NCBI GenBank assembly: GCA_963989385.1
Contig: OZ022500.1
Location: 118,957,842-119,021,841, forward strand
Direction: 5' to 3'
Length of the DNA: 64,000 nt
DNA from: Ctena decussata
Lineage: Eukaryota; Mollusca; Bivalvia; Lucinida; Lucinidae
The notes under the pieces were generated by a model. It did not search any database, had not been told where the DNA came from, and saw nothing but the letters and a program-made list of their open reading frames with translations. Position 1 is the first letter of the stretch. Every line of letters starts with the position of its first letter. Shown piece by piece: positions 33,701-44,258 of the stretch. The translations under genes were made by a program, and so were the position numbers.

Positions 33701-36700
33701 AATGTTCGCCATAAAGTTGTCTTGAAATGCACATATAGATTGCTCCTTATGTTGTTACATACATGTGTAACCTAAGAGTAATAAAGAATTTGTATTTGTA
33801 ATTTGTATTTATTATTTTTGTCGTGCATAGCCGAAAACACCCTAAATATGGAAACACCTTTTCTAGAAGGAATCTGTGCAAAACCGGACACTGATCGAGA
33901 GCGCAGTTAGACATAATTATAACCCAGCCTTCTATATAAAGAGTTATAACATAATTTTGACTGTCTATTGTAGTTTTTGCAGTCATTGCTCGTGAACGGT
34001 CAATAGTTTTGATTATTACCCATCCTACCAAAATGCCTATAGTTTTGCAGCCAATAGTTTTGACTGTCTACTGTTGTGTTCCCGTTCATCGCACGTGAGT
34101 GGTCATTATTTTTTTTCTCGCCCGGTAAATGACGTCACCCATTTAAACGTAACGTAGCGGGCGAATTTTTGGCTACCGCCCGATCACGCAGTAGGCGTCG
34201 CCAGACGTAAATGGCATGAAATAGTTGTATATCGATGTAAAATGGGCTTCTCCATGCCGTTTTTGTCTCACCTGCTTTAGCAAGAGGCGATATAGGCGTC
34301 CGGTTTTCCGTCCGTCCGTTCAAAATTTACGTCGATCCTAGCATTTAGGTCCATTCACTAGATACATTTTATTGTATTTTGCATATAAATTTTCTGTAAG
34401 CAAACAGTGTAGACCTTGTGCAGACCGTTCTGCGGCGTCTAAACTGGGTCTATGTCATAAAACATGTTTCCAGTCTAAAAAAAGGTTGTTATTTCGATGG
34501 GTATAGAGCTAGGCCACTTCTTATTTCAAGATAATATATCTTCAAGGCTATAAATCGTATAAATTGTTTCAAATTTAGAATATTTGCACAAACCATACTT
34601 CCTGCATGGGTCAACCAGTGTCTGGGTCGCGGCGTGAGAAGCCCTTCGTCAGTAGGCACACAACGTGCAAGTAACACTGAATCAACTTTGATTCAATATT
34701 GTTTCAGCGGTATGCGCTTTTTTACAATTTGGGTAAAGTCGGGTAAAGTCGGACGATGGGTAAATTCGGACAGTGGCATTGTTTCCTTTATGTCAGTTGT
34801 TTGGAATTAAAACAAAATTAACTGGGCAAACAGTGAAAACATCCGGAAATAAGGTAGTGAATTAGCCTGTTCACAGAATTCGCATTTATAATTATTTTAC
34901 AATTCGCCAATATCTCAAAGCAATGGTAATTTCACACTGTAAAAAAATACTGTAGATTTTACGGTAGAATAACTGGAAACCGGCTGCCAGTCCTTTTCCC
35001 GTTATTTTTACGGGGTTTTGCCTGTAAGACATTGTTGGAAATCACGAAATGGAAGTTTTATGTTAACTTGGCGCACTCGAAAATAACTTTGTATTGTTGA
35101 GGGGCTATCTAACCAAAACGACATCTGCTCTTTTCTGTCCCACTCTGCTTGATGATTCCTGCAATTTTTACGGGCGCCCGTGAAAATAACGGTAAAAGGA
35201 CTGGCAGCTGGTTGCCAGTTATTTTACCGTAAAATCTACCGTTTATTTTTGCAGTGCATGATACATGCGCAGTTACTTTTTAGCTCACCTGAGCCTTTTG
35301 TAGTATAGCCAGGCCTGCTTCGGCCATTCCCATGTATGCAGAAAAAAACCTATAGAAAATCTTTTTCTCCAGAACCGAAAGGCTAATTAATTTATGCTCA
35401 CAGGGAGCCTCCCTGGGTCGGGGGGAACGGAAGTTTGCTCAAATGGTCTTGGTCAGATGACCAAGTCGGCCGCCATGCCCATATATGGTAAAAACCATAT
35501 AAACATCTTATCCAGAACCGAAAGGTAGTAGTATTTCAATTCTCATATCGACGTTGCCCCCGCACCTCAGCGGAACGAATCCATAGCCGCAGTAACGGGG
35601 CGCCGAGCGTCCGTCCATAGAGAAAACCGAAAGGTCAATGACCTTGAAACTTTGTAGCATCGGGAAATCATCTTACAAATTTCGGTTCAATGTTGATCTT
35701 GCATTGACCCTGACCTGATTTATGGCAAGTTTAACTTTGGTTCCATATGCCTTTATATCGGACAATGCTTGAACAATGGATTTCTCAGAAACTATTTAGT
35801 CTAAGATGTAACACTTGGTATATATGGTAAATCAAATGAGTAGATTAAGATATAAGGCTGTCAGTGGTTAAGGTCAGTCTTTGGTTTAAACTCATTTTTT
35901 GGCCTTTGTTCAAGGTCACTGGGGTACTCAAATTCCGTCTGTCGTCCGTCAACATTTTAGAATATGTACATTATCCGTGCATTTATTGAAAAGCCCTATG
36001 GTAAACCATTAGAACGAAATGTAGTTCGTACTTCAATAACTGCATCGGTTCACGCGACGTTACATGAGGTGTAGTGACGTCAAAATAAATCATGGTTCTC
36101 TCCAATCTGATTGGACGAACGCGACGTTATGACGTCGTTGACCCTGTTTCGCTTGTTAGTAGAAAAGCTGTGTATAAATGTTTTTCTGCTTCAACAGTAG
36201 CCTTAACACAAATATGTGGTCAGTTAATGGATACACTGTAAAAAAAATACTGTAGATTTTACGGTAGAATAACTGGAAACCAGCTGCCAGTCCTTTTCCC
36301 GTTATTTTTACGGGCTTTTGCCTGTAAGACATTGCTGGAAATCAAGAAATGGAAGTTTTATGTTAACTTGGCGCACTCGAAAATAACTTTGTATTGTTGA
36401 GGGGCTATCTAACCAAAACGACATCGGCTCTTTTCTGTCCCACTCTGCTTGATGATTCCTGCAATTTTACGGGCGCCCGTAAAAATAACGGTAAAAGGAC
36501 TGGCAGCTGGTTGCCAGTTATTTTACCGTTATTCTACCGTTTATTTTTGCGGTGTAGAAAAGAATGCAAATATAAGAAATAAACTTAATTTTTCTGGTGT
36601 TTATCGAAGTATAAACTATATTGGGTCGCTAACAAAGTTTACATGAACCCTTTCGGGGTTCACTTACTTTGCACGCGACCCAATGTACACTGTAAAAAAA

Positions 36701-38575
36701 TCTGTAGATTTTACGGTAGAATAACTGGAAACCGGCTGCCAGGCTTTTTCCCGTTATTTTTACGGTCTTTTGCCTGTAAGACATTGTTGGAAATCACGAA
36801 ATGGAAGTTTTATGTTAACTTGGCGCACTCGAAAATAACTTTTTATTGTTAAAGGGCTATCTAACCAAAACGAAATTTGCTCTATTCTGTCCCACTCTGC
36901 TTGATGATTCCTGCAATTTTTACGGGCGCCTGTAAAAATAACGGTAAAAGGACTGGCAGCTGGTTGCCAGTTATTTTACCGTTAAATCTACCGTTTATTT
37001 TTGCAGTGTAGTTTATTCTTCGATAAACACCAGCAAAATGAAATTCATTCCTTAAACATCTTCTTATTCGAAGCCACTGGGCTAACTGAAGCCATATTCC
37101 ATGTGGAGTCTCCCCGGATCGTTAAAACGGAAGTTTGTTCAGATGGTCTTGCCCACGCGACCAAGATGGCCGTACCCATGTATGGTAAAACCCCAATAAA
37201 AGTCTTCTTCTGCCGAACCGAAAGGCTATGACCTTGAAAGTTTGTATGTAGCATCTGGAACTCAAACTCTACAAAGTTTGTTAAAAAGGTGATCGGTCGA
37301 CACTGCGCTATTTTTTATATAAAGGTTTCTCTGGTACTGTACTACAAAGGTCCCGGTAAGGTACCAAATAAATGGACTAGATAAAGCGATCTGATAATAC
37401 TACCATGTAACTTTTTGACCCAGAGGTGGGGAGGTGGCGGGAGTTGGAGTTTTTTTTGTCGAATATGGCTGTTATTTTTCAACTGAAAAATGTTGTTTTT
37501 CTATATAAAGTAAAATATATGAAAGTTTTAAGTAAGTATAACCAGCAAGAATTCACATTTGCTAGACAACTTTTTGTAGATTAGTCTTCAAACTTCAGGT
37601 GACTTTCCTCTTTTTTGTCCCTTTTTCATTTTTTACGTTAAACTGTACCACACTGTAAAAAAACCTGTAGATTTTACGGTAGAATAACTGGAAACCAGCT
37701 GCCAGTCCTTTCCCCGTTATTTTTACGGGCGTTTGCCTGTAAGACATTTTTGGAAATCACGAAATGGAAGTTTTATGTTAACTGGCCGCACTCGAAATAA
37801 CTTTGTATTGTTGAGGGGCTATCTAACCAAAACTACACCTGCTCTATTCTGTCCCACTCTGCTTGATGATTCCTTCAATTTTTACGGGCGCCCGTAAAAA
37901 TAACGGTAAAATGACTGGCAGCTGGTTGCCAGTTATTTTACCGTAAAATCTACGGATTTTTTTACAGTGCAGACCCTCTCAATAAACAATGTAATTTCAT
38001 GTTTTTATTGCATGTTACTGGTAATATTACAATGTTTTCTGTTTTGTTTACTAAACAGGATAAACTCGTTCTCAAACCGACTCATGGCACTTTATTAAAT
38101 GCCTATGTACAAATGTTTTCATGCAGAACTGATAAAACTGTCCCCAAATTGTCTTCAATAAATCCCCATATCTACAGACCTGGAGTAAGAGTTACTCACC
38201 TTCGTGGTGCTCCTCGAATATAAAGACATCCATTGGTTTATCTTCTCTTTCAAGTTCTGGCTTTCCCTTCACAATATCTGGTGCCAACAAGGGTTCACCT
38301 AGGCCGTCAATTCCCTTTTCGACACGTGGTTGAAATTGATCAGAGTTCAAGTTCTTTTCCTTTGCATTTCGATCTTCCCTTTCGCGTTGCCTGTGTTTTA
38401 GTGCAATTCTTTTAAATTTGAAAACGCTTGACTTAGTTGTGACAGATTTCAGATTATTGTCGGTTTTTGTTTGTTCAATATCTTTCAGAGATAAAACAAA
38501 AACTGATATCAGAAATGCAAATAAAGTCAGAATAAAGGAATACCGCAACAGATTTTTGCGCAATAGCCGTTTCAT
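24769..38575 (-). CDS. UPF0489 (C5orf22-type) family protein with N-terminal membrane anchor, 4 exons
   Basis: Exons on the minus strand are 38575-38200, 28858-28797, 27629-27507 and 25899-24769 (TGA stop). All introns are GT-AG and the phases (1, 0, 0) match, giving 563 residues. An in-frame TGA lies 12 codons before the ATG, which supports the start. Residues about 9-30 are hydrophobic after a KR-rich N-terminus, suggesting a type II anchor. A charged linker follows. The UPF0489 domain spans about 115-560. It contains [22 protein letters not shown] (148-155), IWVWPEW and LLDIDEDFF (about 304-312), and ends RIFKPDL. UPF0489 is described as related to arginase-type enzymes. The DGHSD and DIDED motifs fit a two-metal site, but the substrate is unknown. 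Intron 1 is 9.3 kb and full of MITEs. Confidence 0.92.
26745..26921. mobile_element. pogo/Tigger-like MITE, 177 bp
   Basis: Ends are CAGTAGAACTTCAATGG and its inverse CCAATGAAGTTCTACTG. TA flanks both sides (26743-26744 and 26922-26923). The TA duplication and CAGT termini fit the Tc1/mariner-pogo group. It lies in UPF0489 intron 3. Confidence 0.8.
27146..27365. mobile_element. Long hairpin MITE, 220 bp
   Basis: Arms of about 107 bp pair around TAAAAT at about 27253. They start GGGCCGTATTTATAAAAC and end inversely ATAAATACGGCCCC. The inner 80 bp per arm is nearly perfect. It lies in UPF0489 intron 3. Confidence 0.88.
27640..28361. other. UPF0489 intron 2, mainly unassigned
   Basis: A region rich in ACGT/AACGTT motifs (27900-28310) contains a 100-codon open frame with no recognisable domain. 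It has the look of a degraded repeat. Confidence 0.4.
28362..28437. mobile_element. Half copy of the foldback family at 63779-63932
   Basis: It shares TAGAATCTTGCATTC, TTTAATAAATT and GGAAAACCCCGATAA with the inverted right arm of the 3'-terminal foldback. Only one arm is present. It lies in UPF0489 intron 2. Confidence 0.6.
28925..29100 (-). repeat. Dispersed hairpin element (GCAAACAGTGTAGATC family), copy 2
   Basis: The perfect hairpin GATGAGGCGGCTCATGATGA with its inverse is followed by AATATGATATAGCTTG and GCAGACGTAAATTTTGTCG. These are the inverse of the flanks seen at 22600. It lies in UPF0489 intron 1. Confidence 0.75.
29450..29600 (+). repeat. Dispersed hairpin element, copy 3 (stem degraded)
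   Basis: GCAGATGACACAATTTACGT, CATATTGAAAATTCAAAGAC and GGGCAAACAGTGTAGATCC are present. The right half of the stem has decayed. Confidence 0.65.
30155..31294 (+). repeat. Tandem array, period about 157 bp, seven units, ending in GACGGACAGAC tract
   Basis: CTGCACATNRTCTRATGATGC-like landmarks occur near 30155, 30320, 30479, 30635, 30783, 30939 and 31095. Each is followed by TTTGTACCAAG, GAAAATATCTCAAACGG and GGGCATAATTC. The last unit runs into a GGACGGACAGACAGAC tract (31193-31240) and TGATTACTATAGGATCTCCG. Confidence 0.8.
31295..33475. other. Part of UPF0489 intron 1 with degraded repeats
   Basis: GATCAGACTG/GCGCGGATG-type hairpin remnants lie at 31690-31745 and 32710-32880. A 71-codon open frame at 32938-33153 has no recognisable domain. 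Nothing else is recognised. Confidence 0.4.
33476..33585. mobile_element. Hairpin element inserted in a (CT)n microsatellite
   Basis: Arms of about 50 bp (GGCACACACGAGGTTGGATC and the inverse GATTCAACCTTGTGTGCC) surround GTCACGAT. CT repeat lies on both sides, so the microsatellite was probably the target. Confidence 0.7.
33600..33830 (+). mobile_element. Possible LINE 3' end fragment
   Basis: It ends TAATAAAGAATTTGTATTTGT followed by TTTGTATTTATT, resembling a retroposon tail. No coding part is present. Confidence 0.3.
33831..34730. other. UPF0489 intron 1 stretch with hairpin remnants
   Basis: A degraded GCAAACAGTGTAGACC hairpin lies at 34398-34460. No gene is recognised. Confidence 0.4.
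34731..34850. mobile_element. MITE, GGGTAAAGTCGGG family, one-sided copy
   Basis: GGGTAAAGTCGGGTAAAGTC, GGTAAATTCGGACAGTGGC and ATGTCAGTTGTTTGGAATT match the left half of the copies at 22380 and 48137. The right end is missing. Confidence 0.7.
34935..35256. mobile_element. CACTG-ended MITE, copy 1
   Basis: It starts CACTGTAAAAAAATACTG and ends TTTTTGCAGTG. Inverted repeats are about 80 bp (TAGATTTTACGGTAGAATAA, CTGCCAGTCCTTTT). CA flanks both sides. The CACTG termini and 2-bp duplication suggest the CACTA/EnSpm-Chapaev group. Confidence 0.88.
35270..36233. repeat. Degraded dispersed repeat with CCAGAACCGAAAGG modules
   Basis: TAGCTCACCTGAGCC opens the block. CCAGAACCGAAAGG modules recur (35370, 35512), along with a GACCAAGNNGGCCG motif. 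A related block lies at 37080-37270. A GTCCGTC motif is at 35607. Confidence 0.5.
36234..36554. mobile_element. CACTG-ended MITE, copy 2
   Basis: Same family as 34935. The right terminus is mutated to CGGTG. TA flanks both sides (36232-36233 and 36555-36556). Confidence 0.88.
36575..37050. mobile_element. Foldback element interrupted by CACTG MITE copy 3
   Basis: The left arm (CTGGTGTTTATCGAAGTATA, TTGGGTCGC) pairs with a right arm that is split. GCGACCCAATG lies before 36688, and TTCTTCGATAAACACCAG lies after 37010. The CACTG MITE therefore inserted into the older foldback. Confidence 0.8.
36688..37008. mobile_element. CACTG-ended MITE, copy 3
   Basis: Same family. TA flanks both sides (36686-36687 and 37009-37010). 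It is nested in the foldback at 36575-37050. Confidence 0.9.
37651..37979. mobile_element. CACTG-ended MITE, copy 4
   Basis: Same family. CA flanks both sides (37649-37650 and 37980-37981). It lies about 220 bp inside intron 1 from UPF0489 exon 1. Confidence 0.9.
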
Positions 38576-39816
38576 TTTAATGGTCTTTCCACTTGCGTAC
38601 CACGTATATCAATGTTTGCCTTTTTGAATTATCATTATATTACACGTAGGCACATCCTAGTTTTTAAGGTGAAAATTTATTCTTTTATACTTATTTTTGT
38701 AGAAATCTTGTTTAAGGTTTTATATGCCTTTTCATACAATTACAATAGCTGCTACTATTTCGACTTAGTATCAGTTTTCTTTCAGCAGCCTTTTACTATT
38801 GGTTATCTGAAAACAGTTATGAATCTAAAAACGGTAGTGAAATTTACCGTGATTATCAGAAATATTATGACAGAAGCGCTTCAGCGAACAGTGTAGACCC
38901 TGATCAGACTGCTCCCTTTTGGAGCAGTCTGATCAGGGTCTACACTGTTTTCCAACCAACCAGCAATTTTAGACATCACCGAATGATAAAATTAACATTA
39001 AAATTTAAAAATTAAGGATAATAACAATAATGGATTTAGGTGTCCTAATGATTAGGGAATTTTGGGTATGTCCTGTATGTTCATTTCAAATGTCATTTTA
39101 AGTCAAACATTCTCTCATGATGGTATCGCCAATGAAAAAAAAAAAAATATATATATATATTGGGCCGCGTGATAGGAAAACACTATTTTAATACTTGTAA
39201 AGTGCAACCTGCGCAGATGCACAGTCTAGATTTATTTTTCAAACACTATAGTTGATATATTGTCTGATAGAGATGATCATGCCCGGCTCAGACTGCGTAA
39301 GTGCGCAGGCCCACTGGTCTGTCTATTCGCAGTTCACGAGTGTCTCAATTAAGAGGCGGGTTTTCTTGTGGTTTAAACCACTAAAAGCTGATATGGGCCG
39401 GTGGCGGGACATGAATACACCTCAGTGGTCTGACCACCATTCAACAAGAGAGGCGACTTTGTTAGGTTAACATTTGCTTCCCCTTCTCGATCGAAGAGGG
39501 GCTACTCATACATGAAGAGAACGTTAACCTTTTTTTACCAATTAATGTACTTGTCCTTCTTTATCATTTGGATGTCCATTTCTAGTTTTCGGGGTTTCCG
39601 ATGGATTGTATTCTGCATATTAAAGTGCGGAACCCCCTATCAGACGCTGCATTCTACGGCGTCTGAACTGGGTCTGCACTGTTTGCATATGTCCCCAAAA
39701 CGGGTTGCTAGTCTAAAAAGGGTTAAGCAGAGTATATAAATTCTCATGGATGTCGTGACTAATCTAATATTCGATATGAAAATTTCTGTGAAATACAGAA
39801 ATATGCAGAACCATTA
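38576..39816. other. Upstream region of the UPF0489 gene with hairpin remnants
   Basis: The promoter should lie just above 38575 on the minus strand, but no TATA box is convincing. It contains a hairpin (38878-38952) and degraded hairpins at 39270-39330 and 39625-39690. No other gene is recognised. Confidence 0.45.
38878..38952. repeat. Perfect hairpin of the GCAAACAGTGTAGATC family
   Basis: GTGTAGACCCTGATCAGACT, then CTCCCTTTTGGAG, then the exact inverse. The arms exceed 30 bp without mismatch. Confidence 0.8.
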
Positions 39817-40750
39817 GGGACGAGTCATTTATTATCAGGTGGAGGTGGGGGAAGGGGGAGGAGTACATTTTCATATGAGTCACCAAAATGTTTTCGACCC
39901 CCCCCCCCCCCCAAGTCTCACCAGATTTTTTTCCGACCCCCCCCCCCCCGATAGGTGACACAAAAGTTTATGACCCCCCCCCCCCCCCCCCCATCATCCC
40001 AACTCCCAATTAAGCTATTAAGCTAACCTTCATACACACACTGTATTACATTTTCTATGTCAGACTGACCTCAATCCAACCTGTATGAAACACAAAGAAC
40101 ATTTTCTTACTATGACAGGTTTGTAAATCGTGCAGATTAATGGTCTTTAGCTTTTTGTCAGCATATTTTGATATTTTGCACTTTCTTCCTGCTCTTGGCC
40201 ATCCAGAAATCTGTCGTTGAATGTTCAATAAAACTGTTAATAATAGTAACAGAGGGGGTCTGGGGGCGCAGCCCCGAAAAGACACTATAGGTTTGCTGAT
40301 GACAAGACAACTGGATAGCTGATATCACAAATGCAGGCATTAAATTTAATCAAGAACAAAATCATCCGCTCGACATGATTTTATAGACGACTGCATACTG
40401 TCCTACTAGCAAATTTATGAAAATTATCTTTTTTGGATATGAAGCGGCCCACGTTTTAGGTGTCATTTTTATAAATGTCTTTAAGCTTGAGTCTAAGCTT
40501 ACAAGACTAGAAGTAATGGGGGTCTGGGGGTCTTTGTCCCCCAGAAGCTGAGACATTTTTTAAAAAAAGAAGACTAATGGAAGAATTCAGACCCCCCCCC
40601 CCCCCCCCAATATACCAAATAAAATATATGACTCCCTGATCCATGGCTTTTTGATTTCTGACCCCCTCAGTACATCACCAAAAAAATTCCGACCCTCCCC
40701 CCCAAAAAAAATGTACCCGGCCCCCCACCTGACAATAAATGACTCGTCCC
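39817..40750. mobile_element. Harbinger-like non-autonomous element, 934 bp
   Basis: Ends are GGGACGAGTCATTTATTATC and the inverse GACAATAAATGACTCGTCCC. TTA flanks both sides (39814-39816 and 40751-40753). The 3-bp TTA duplication fits PIF/Harbinger. The interior has many C-homopolymers and GGGGTCTGGGGG motifs. No transposase is recognisable. Confidence 0.8.
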
Positions 40751-40774
40751 TTATACCGAGGCTCACCTAGTCCT

Positions 40775-41337
40775 TTTAGCTAGCCTGTACGAAGAATAGA
40801 CATGAAAGAAAGAGCTATTGTTGTCACCCGTGTGTCGACGGCCGCGTCGGCGTTCGGATAAATGGATGTTTTGGTTAAAGTTTTCTGAAGACTCATATCT
40901 CCTTATCCCATGGGTGGATTCAGCTGATACTGCCACTGATGTTCGATAATGGTCTAAAGTTTAACACAGTGTAACTTACACATCACTCGGTCAGGGAGTT
41001 CGAAATTTTATGTCCAGATAAGGGACGAGTCATTTATTATCAAGTGTGTGTGTGTGTGGGGGGGGGGGTACATTTAGGGGGGAGGGTCGGATTTTTTTCA
41101 GTGATGTACTGGGGGGGGGGGGGGGTCGGAAATCAAAAAGCCATGGAGCAGGGGGTCATATATTTTATTTGGCATATTGGGTGGGTGGGTGGGTGGGGGG
41201 GGGGGGGGGTCAGAATTCTTCCAGCAGTCCTCATTTTTTAAAAATGTCTCAAGATCAAGGTCACTACTTGCAACTCTGTCTTCACGATGGGCAAGCGCCA
41301 GGACAGACGAGCTATGCTGTCCTAGACAGCTCTTGTT
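40775..41337 (+). repeat. AGCTCGCCTGAACGAAG-type dispersed repeat, interrupted
   Basis: It starts TAGCTAGCCTGTACGAAG, contains GCGTCGGCGTTCGGA and GGATGTTTTGGTTAAAG, and ends CGAGCTATGCTGTCC then CAGCTCTTGTT. It is split by a second Harbinger-like fragment. Confidence 0.7.
41032..41254. mobile_element. Harbinger-like fragment, one end only
   Basis: GGGACGAGTCATTTATTATC follows TAA (41029-41031). G-runs and GGTCAGAATTCTTCCA match the inverted right part of 39817-40750. The copy stops near AAAAATGTCTCA without a second terminus. Confidence 0.65.
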
Positions 41338-41799
41338 ATAAAATACATGTGCTCATATAAACAACCAAAGACACTTTCTTTCAAAATAAAAAAAAAAAAA
41401 AAAAAACACATAAAACAACTCGTCCGTTGAAACATTATCACAACATTCCGGAGGTCCATATATACGCTTCCGTAGCTATATTCCATTCTTGGCCAATATT
41501 CTGTTGTTGACAAACCCTGTGAATTAGACTAAATGATAAGGTTATCTGTAATAACGAGAAATCCGCGGAAAGCGGTGTCGCACCTGCGGGGATTAAGTTA
41601 CGTGAGTTCCAATTGGTATTTAAAAAAAGAAAAAGAAAACAAAAAAACTATAGATCTATTGTCCATGCTAACACGGGTGTGACAAAAGCAGGTGTGACAA
41701 AAATGACAAATTTAAACATGTGAAAAAGGTGGCAAAAATTAATCTGGGAATTATATGCAGATACATGCAAACAATATGCACATCTTCAGACTACGACCA

Positions 41800-42335
41800 A
41801 AACAACAAGAATAGATGGGTTTGCATCGCTCAGCGGTCTGAGAGATGTTGACATGGACATAGACACAATGATTATCAGCTACAATGCAGCAGTGACTGAT
41901 ACACCTATGTGAAAATTGGAAAGAAACGTCGCAGAAAAAAGTAATGTATCACCAGAGACATTCTGGACCACTTTAATGAGAGAAGGTATTTGACGAAGAG
42001 GCAGTACGAACAAATACAGGGAAGCTATTAGGAGGATTCAGAATGCCATGAATGAGGAAAGCAAATGACCTGCCTGAACGAAAACAACACACAAGATAGC
42101 ATATTAGCTTGCGAAAGTTCTAACTTCAGAAAAACATAGTAGATGCACAATTATCCAGGAAAGGTCTGAGAAATGTCGACAGTCTCAGCAGACGGACAGA
42201 ATATGGCTTAGAACTATACAATCATGAGAGTTACGACGGAAAGGTACAATCATAAAGTAGATCATCAGATTCTTAAGGAGGAACTTGAGATTGCCATTGA
42301 AGCCCTGAAAAAGGGAACATGGGTACACTTTCATT
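41800..42335 (+). pseudogene. RTE-type LINE remnant, endonuclease/RT boundary
   Basis: Broken frames encode LRDVDMDIDTMIISYN, then KYREAIRRIQNAMNE and a degraded stretch reaching AIEALKKGTW. These are typical of the region before the RT domain in bivalve RTE-like LINEs. There are several stops. The probable continuation is at 46775-46990. Confidence 0.65.
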
Positions 42336-42389
42336 TTGCCTCCCTCTCATTAGAGTTTAACTCTGACAAGGAGAAATTTGCTCAGGAGC

Positions 42390-42600
42390 ATTTTTAGCTT
42401 TCCTGGACGAAGTTCAGGAAGAGCTATTGCACTACCCTCGGCGTCGGCGTCAACGTCGGCGTCCATATTTACGTTGATTTTTTTAAAGACCTTATATTTT
42501 CTAAAACATTTGATGGATCTGGTTCATATTTGGTATTATAATAGATATAGGTCCAATGTTACTTTCAGCAAGTTTTCATTATGCCCTCAACTTGAAAGAA
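42390..42600 (+). repeat. Left end of AGCTCGCCTGAACGAAG-type repeat
   Basis: TAGCTTTCCTGGACGAAGTT, AGGAAGAGCTATTGCA and GGCGTCGGCGTCAACGTCGG are visible. It passes directly into the 450-bp tandem array. Confidence 0.6.
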
Positions 42601-44072
42601 GTTGCGGGGGAATATTGGTTTAGGCCTGCCCGTATGTAACGCGTCATTTGCTCAAGAACCGTAACTGCTGGGGCCTTGATATTTCATAGGTAGGTAGACT
42701 TTAGAAAACTAGAGGACATGTATATTTTCTTGTCCATCAGCCTTGAACTTGCAGAGTTATGCCCGATTTTCAAAAAAAAAAAAATAAATGAAAGTTTCTT
42801 CCCAAAATACTGGTAATACTGTTTGAGCTAGGACGCTCATATTTGGCATACTGCTAGGGGCTAATGTGTTAGTCACCTGATTCACTTTTGGGCAAATTCC
42901 GTGAAAAATCACAGATTTACCCCCCCCCCCCTTTTTTTGTTGAATTTGGCATTTTTTCAACTATTGAACCGTTTGACCTAGAACTCTAATTTTTCGTATA
43001 CTATAAAATACATCAAATACTGATGTGCTAATCATTCTGCTGTTAATTGCGTTATGATGTGATCATTATTGACAGAGTTATACGCCTTATTTCATCTGTA
43101 TAAACATAATTATGGGTGTTTTATTGCTCAAGAACAATAACTGCTGGGGCCGTAGTATGTAAAAAAATGGACAGACTATAAAAAATGAGCAGACGTGTAT
43201 TTTATTTCTTTTCCTTCTGCCATGTACTTACAGAATTGTGCCCCTTTTTCGAAACATTGCATGAAAGATTGTTCCCAAATCGTGGGAATACTGTTTGATC
43301 TAGGATGCTCGTATTTGGCATATTGCTAGGGGCTAAGATGTAAAACACCTGATTAACTTTTGGGTAAATTCCGTGAAAAAATGACAAAATTATGCCCCTT
43401 TGTTCAATTTGGCATTTTTCCCACTTTGAACCGTTTGACCTAGTATCCTAATTTTTGGTATACTATTAGTATTTGATGTGCTGATAATGCTGATGTTAGT
43501 TGTGTTATGATGCATTTATTATTGACTGAGTTATTCCTCTTTTCTCATCTGTATAAAATATAATCATGGGTGGTCTATTTCTCCAGAACAATAACTGCTG
43601 GGGCCTTGATATTTATAAAATAGACAGACCATAAAAATGAGCAAAGGAATATTTTTTTTTCTTTTCCTTCTGCCATTTACTTACAGAATTATGCCCCTTT
43701 TTCGAAAAATTACGTGAAAGATTGTTCCCAAAATCGTGGAAATACTGTTAGATCTAGAATGCAAATATTTGGCATACTGCTAGGAGCTAAGGTGATCAAC
43801 TTATGGGCAAATTCCTCGAAAAAAAAATGACCGAATTATTCCCCTTTGTGTACTTTGGCATTTTTCCAACTTTTGAACCGTTTGACCTAGAATCCTAATT
43901 TTTGTATACTATTAGTATTTGATTTGCTGGTCATTCTGATGTTAGTTGCGTTCGGATGCGTTTATTATTGACAGAGTTATTCCCCTTTTCTCGTGTGTAT
44001 AAAACATAATTATCCGTGGTCTATTTCTCACGAACAATAACTGCTGGGGCCTTGATATTTATAAACGGAGTG

Positions 44073-44258
44073 GCTATTGCCAGTCGACTGGCAATAGCGA
44101 TTTTACATTGAAATCGCTATTACCAGTCGACTGGCAATAGCGATTTTAACGTAAAATTGCTATTGCCAGTTGACTGGTAATAGCGATTTCAACGTAAAAT
44201 CGCTATTGCCAGTCGACTGGCAGCAGCGATTTTAATGTAAAATTGCTATTGCCAGTTA
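44073..44258. repeat. 43-bp palindromic tandem array, left
   Basis: Four full units plus a partial. Each unit is a 26-bp perfect palindrome (GCTATTGCCAGTC plus its inverse, SalI core GTCGAC) and a 17-bp near-palindrome (GATTTTAACGTAAAATC). Confidence 0.95.

Noticed and set aside
38192..38575. Stand-alone 127-residue small membrane protein
   Set aside because: The last codons run through a GT donor (GTGAGT). Splicing after 38200 joins it in phase with 28858 to give the UPF0489 motif, so it is exon 1 of the larger gene.
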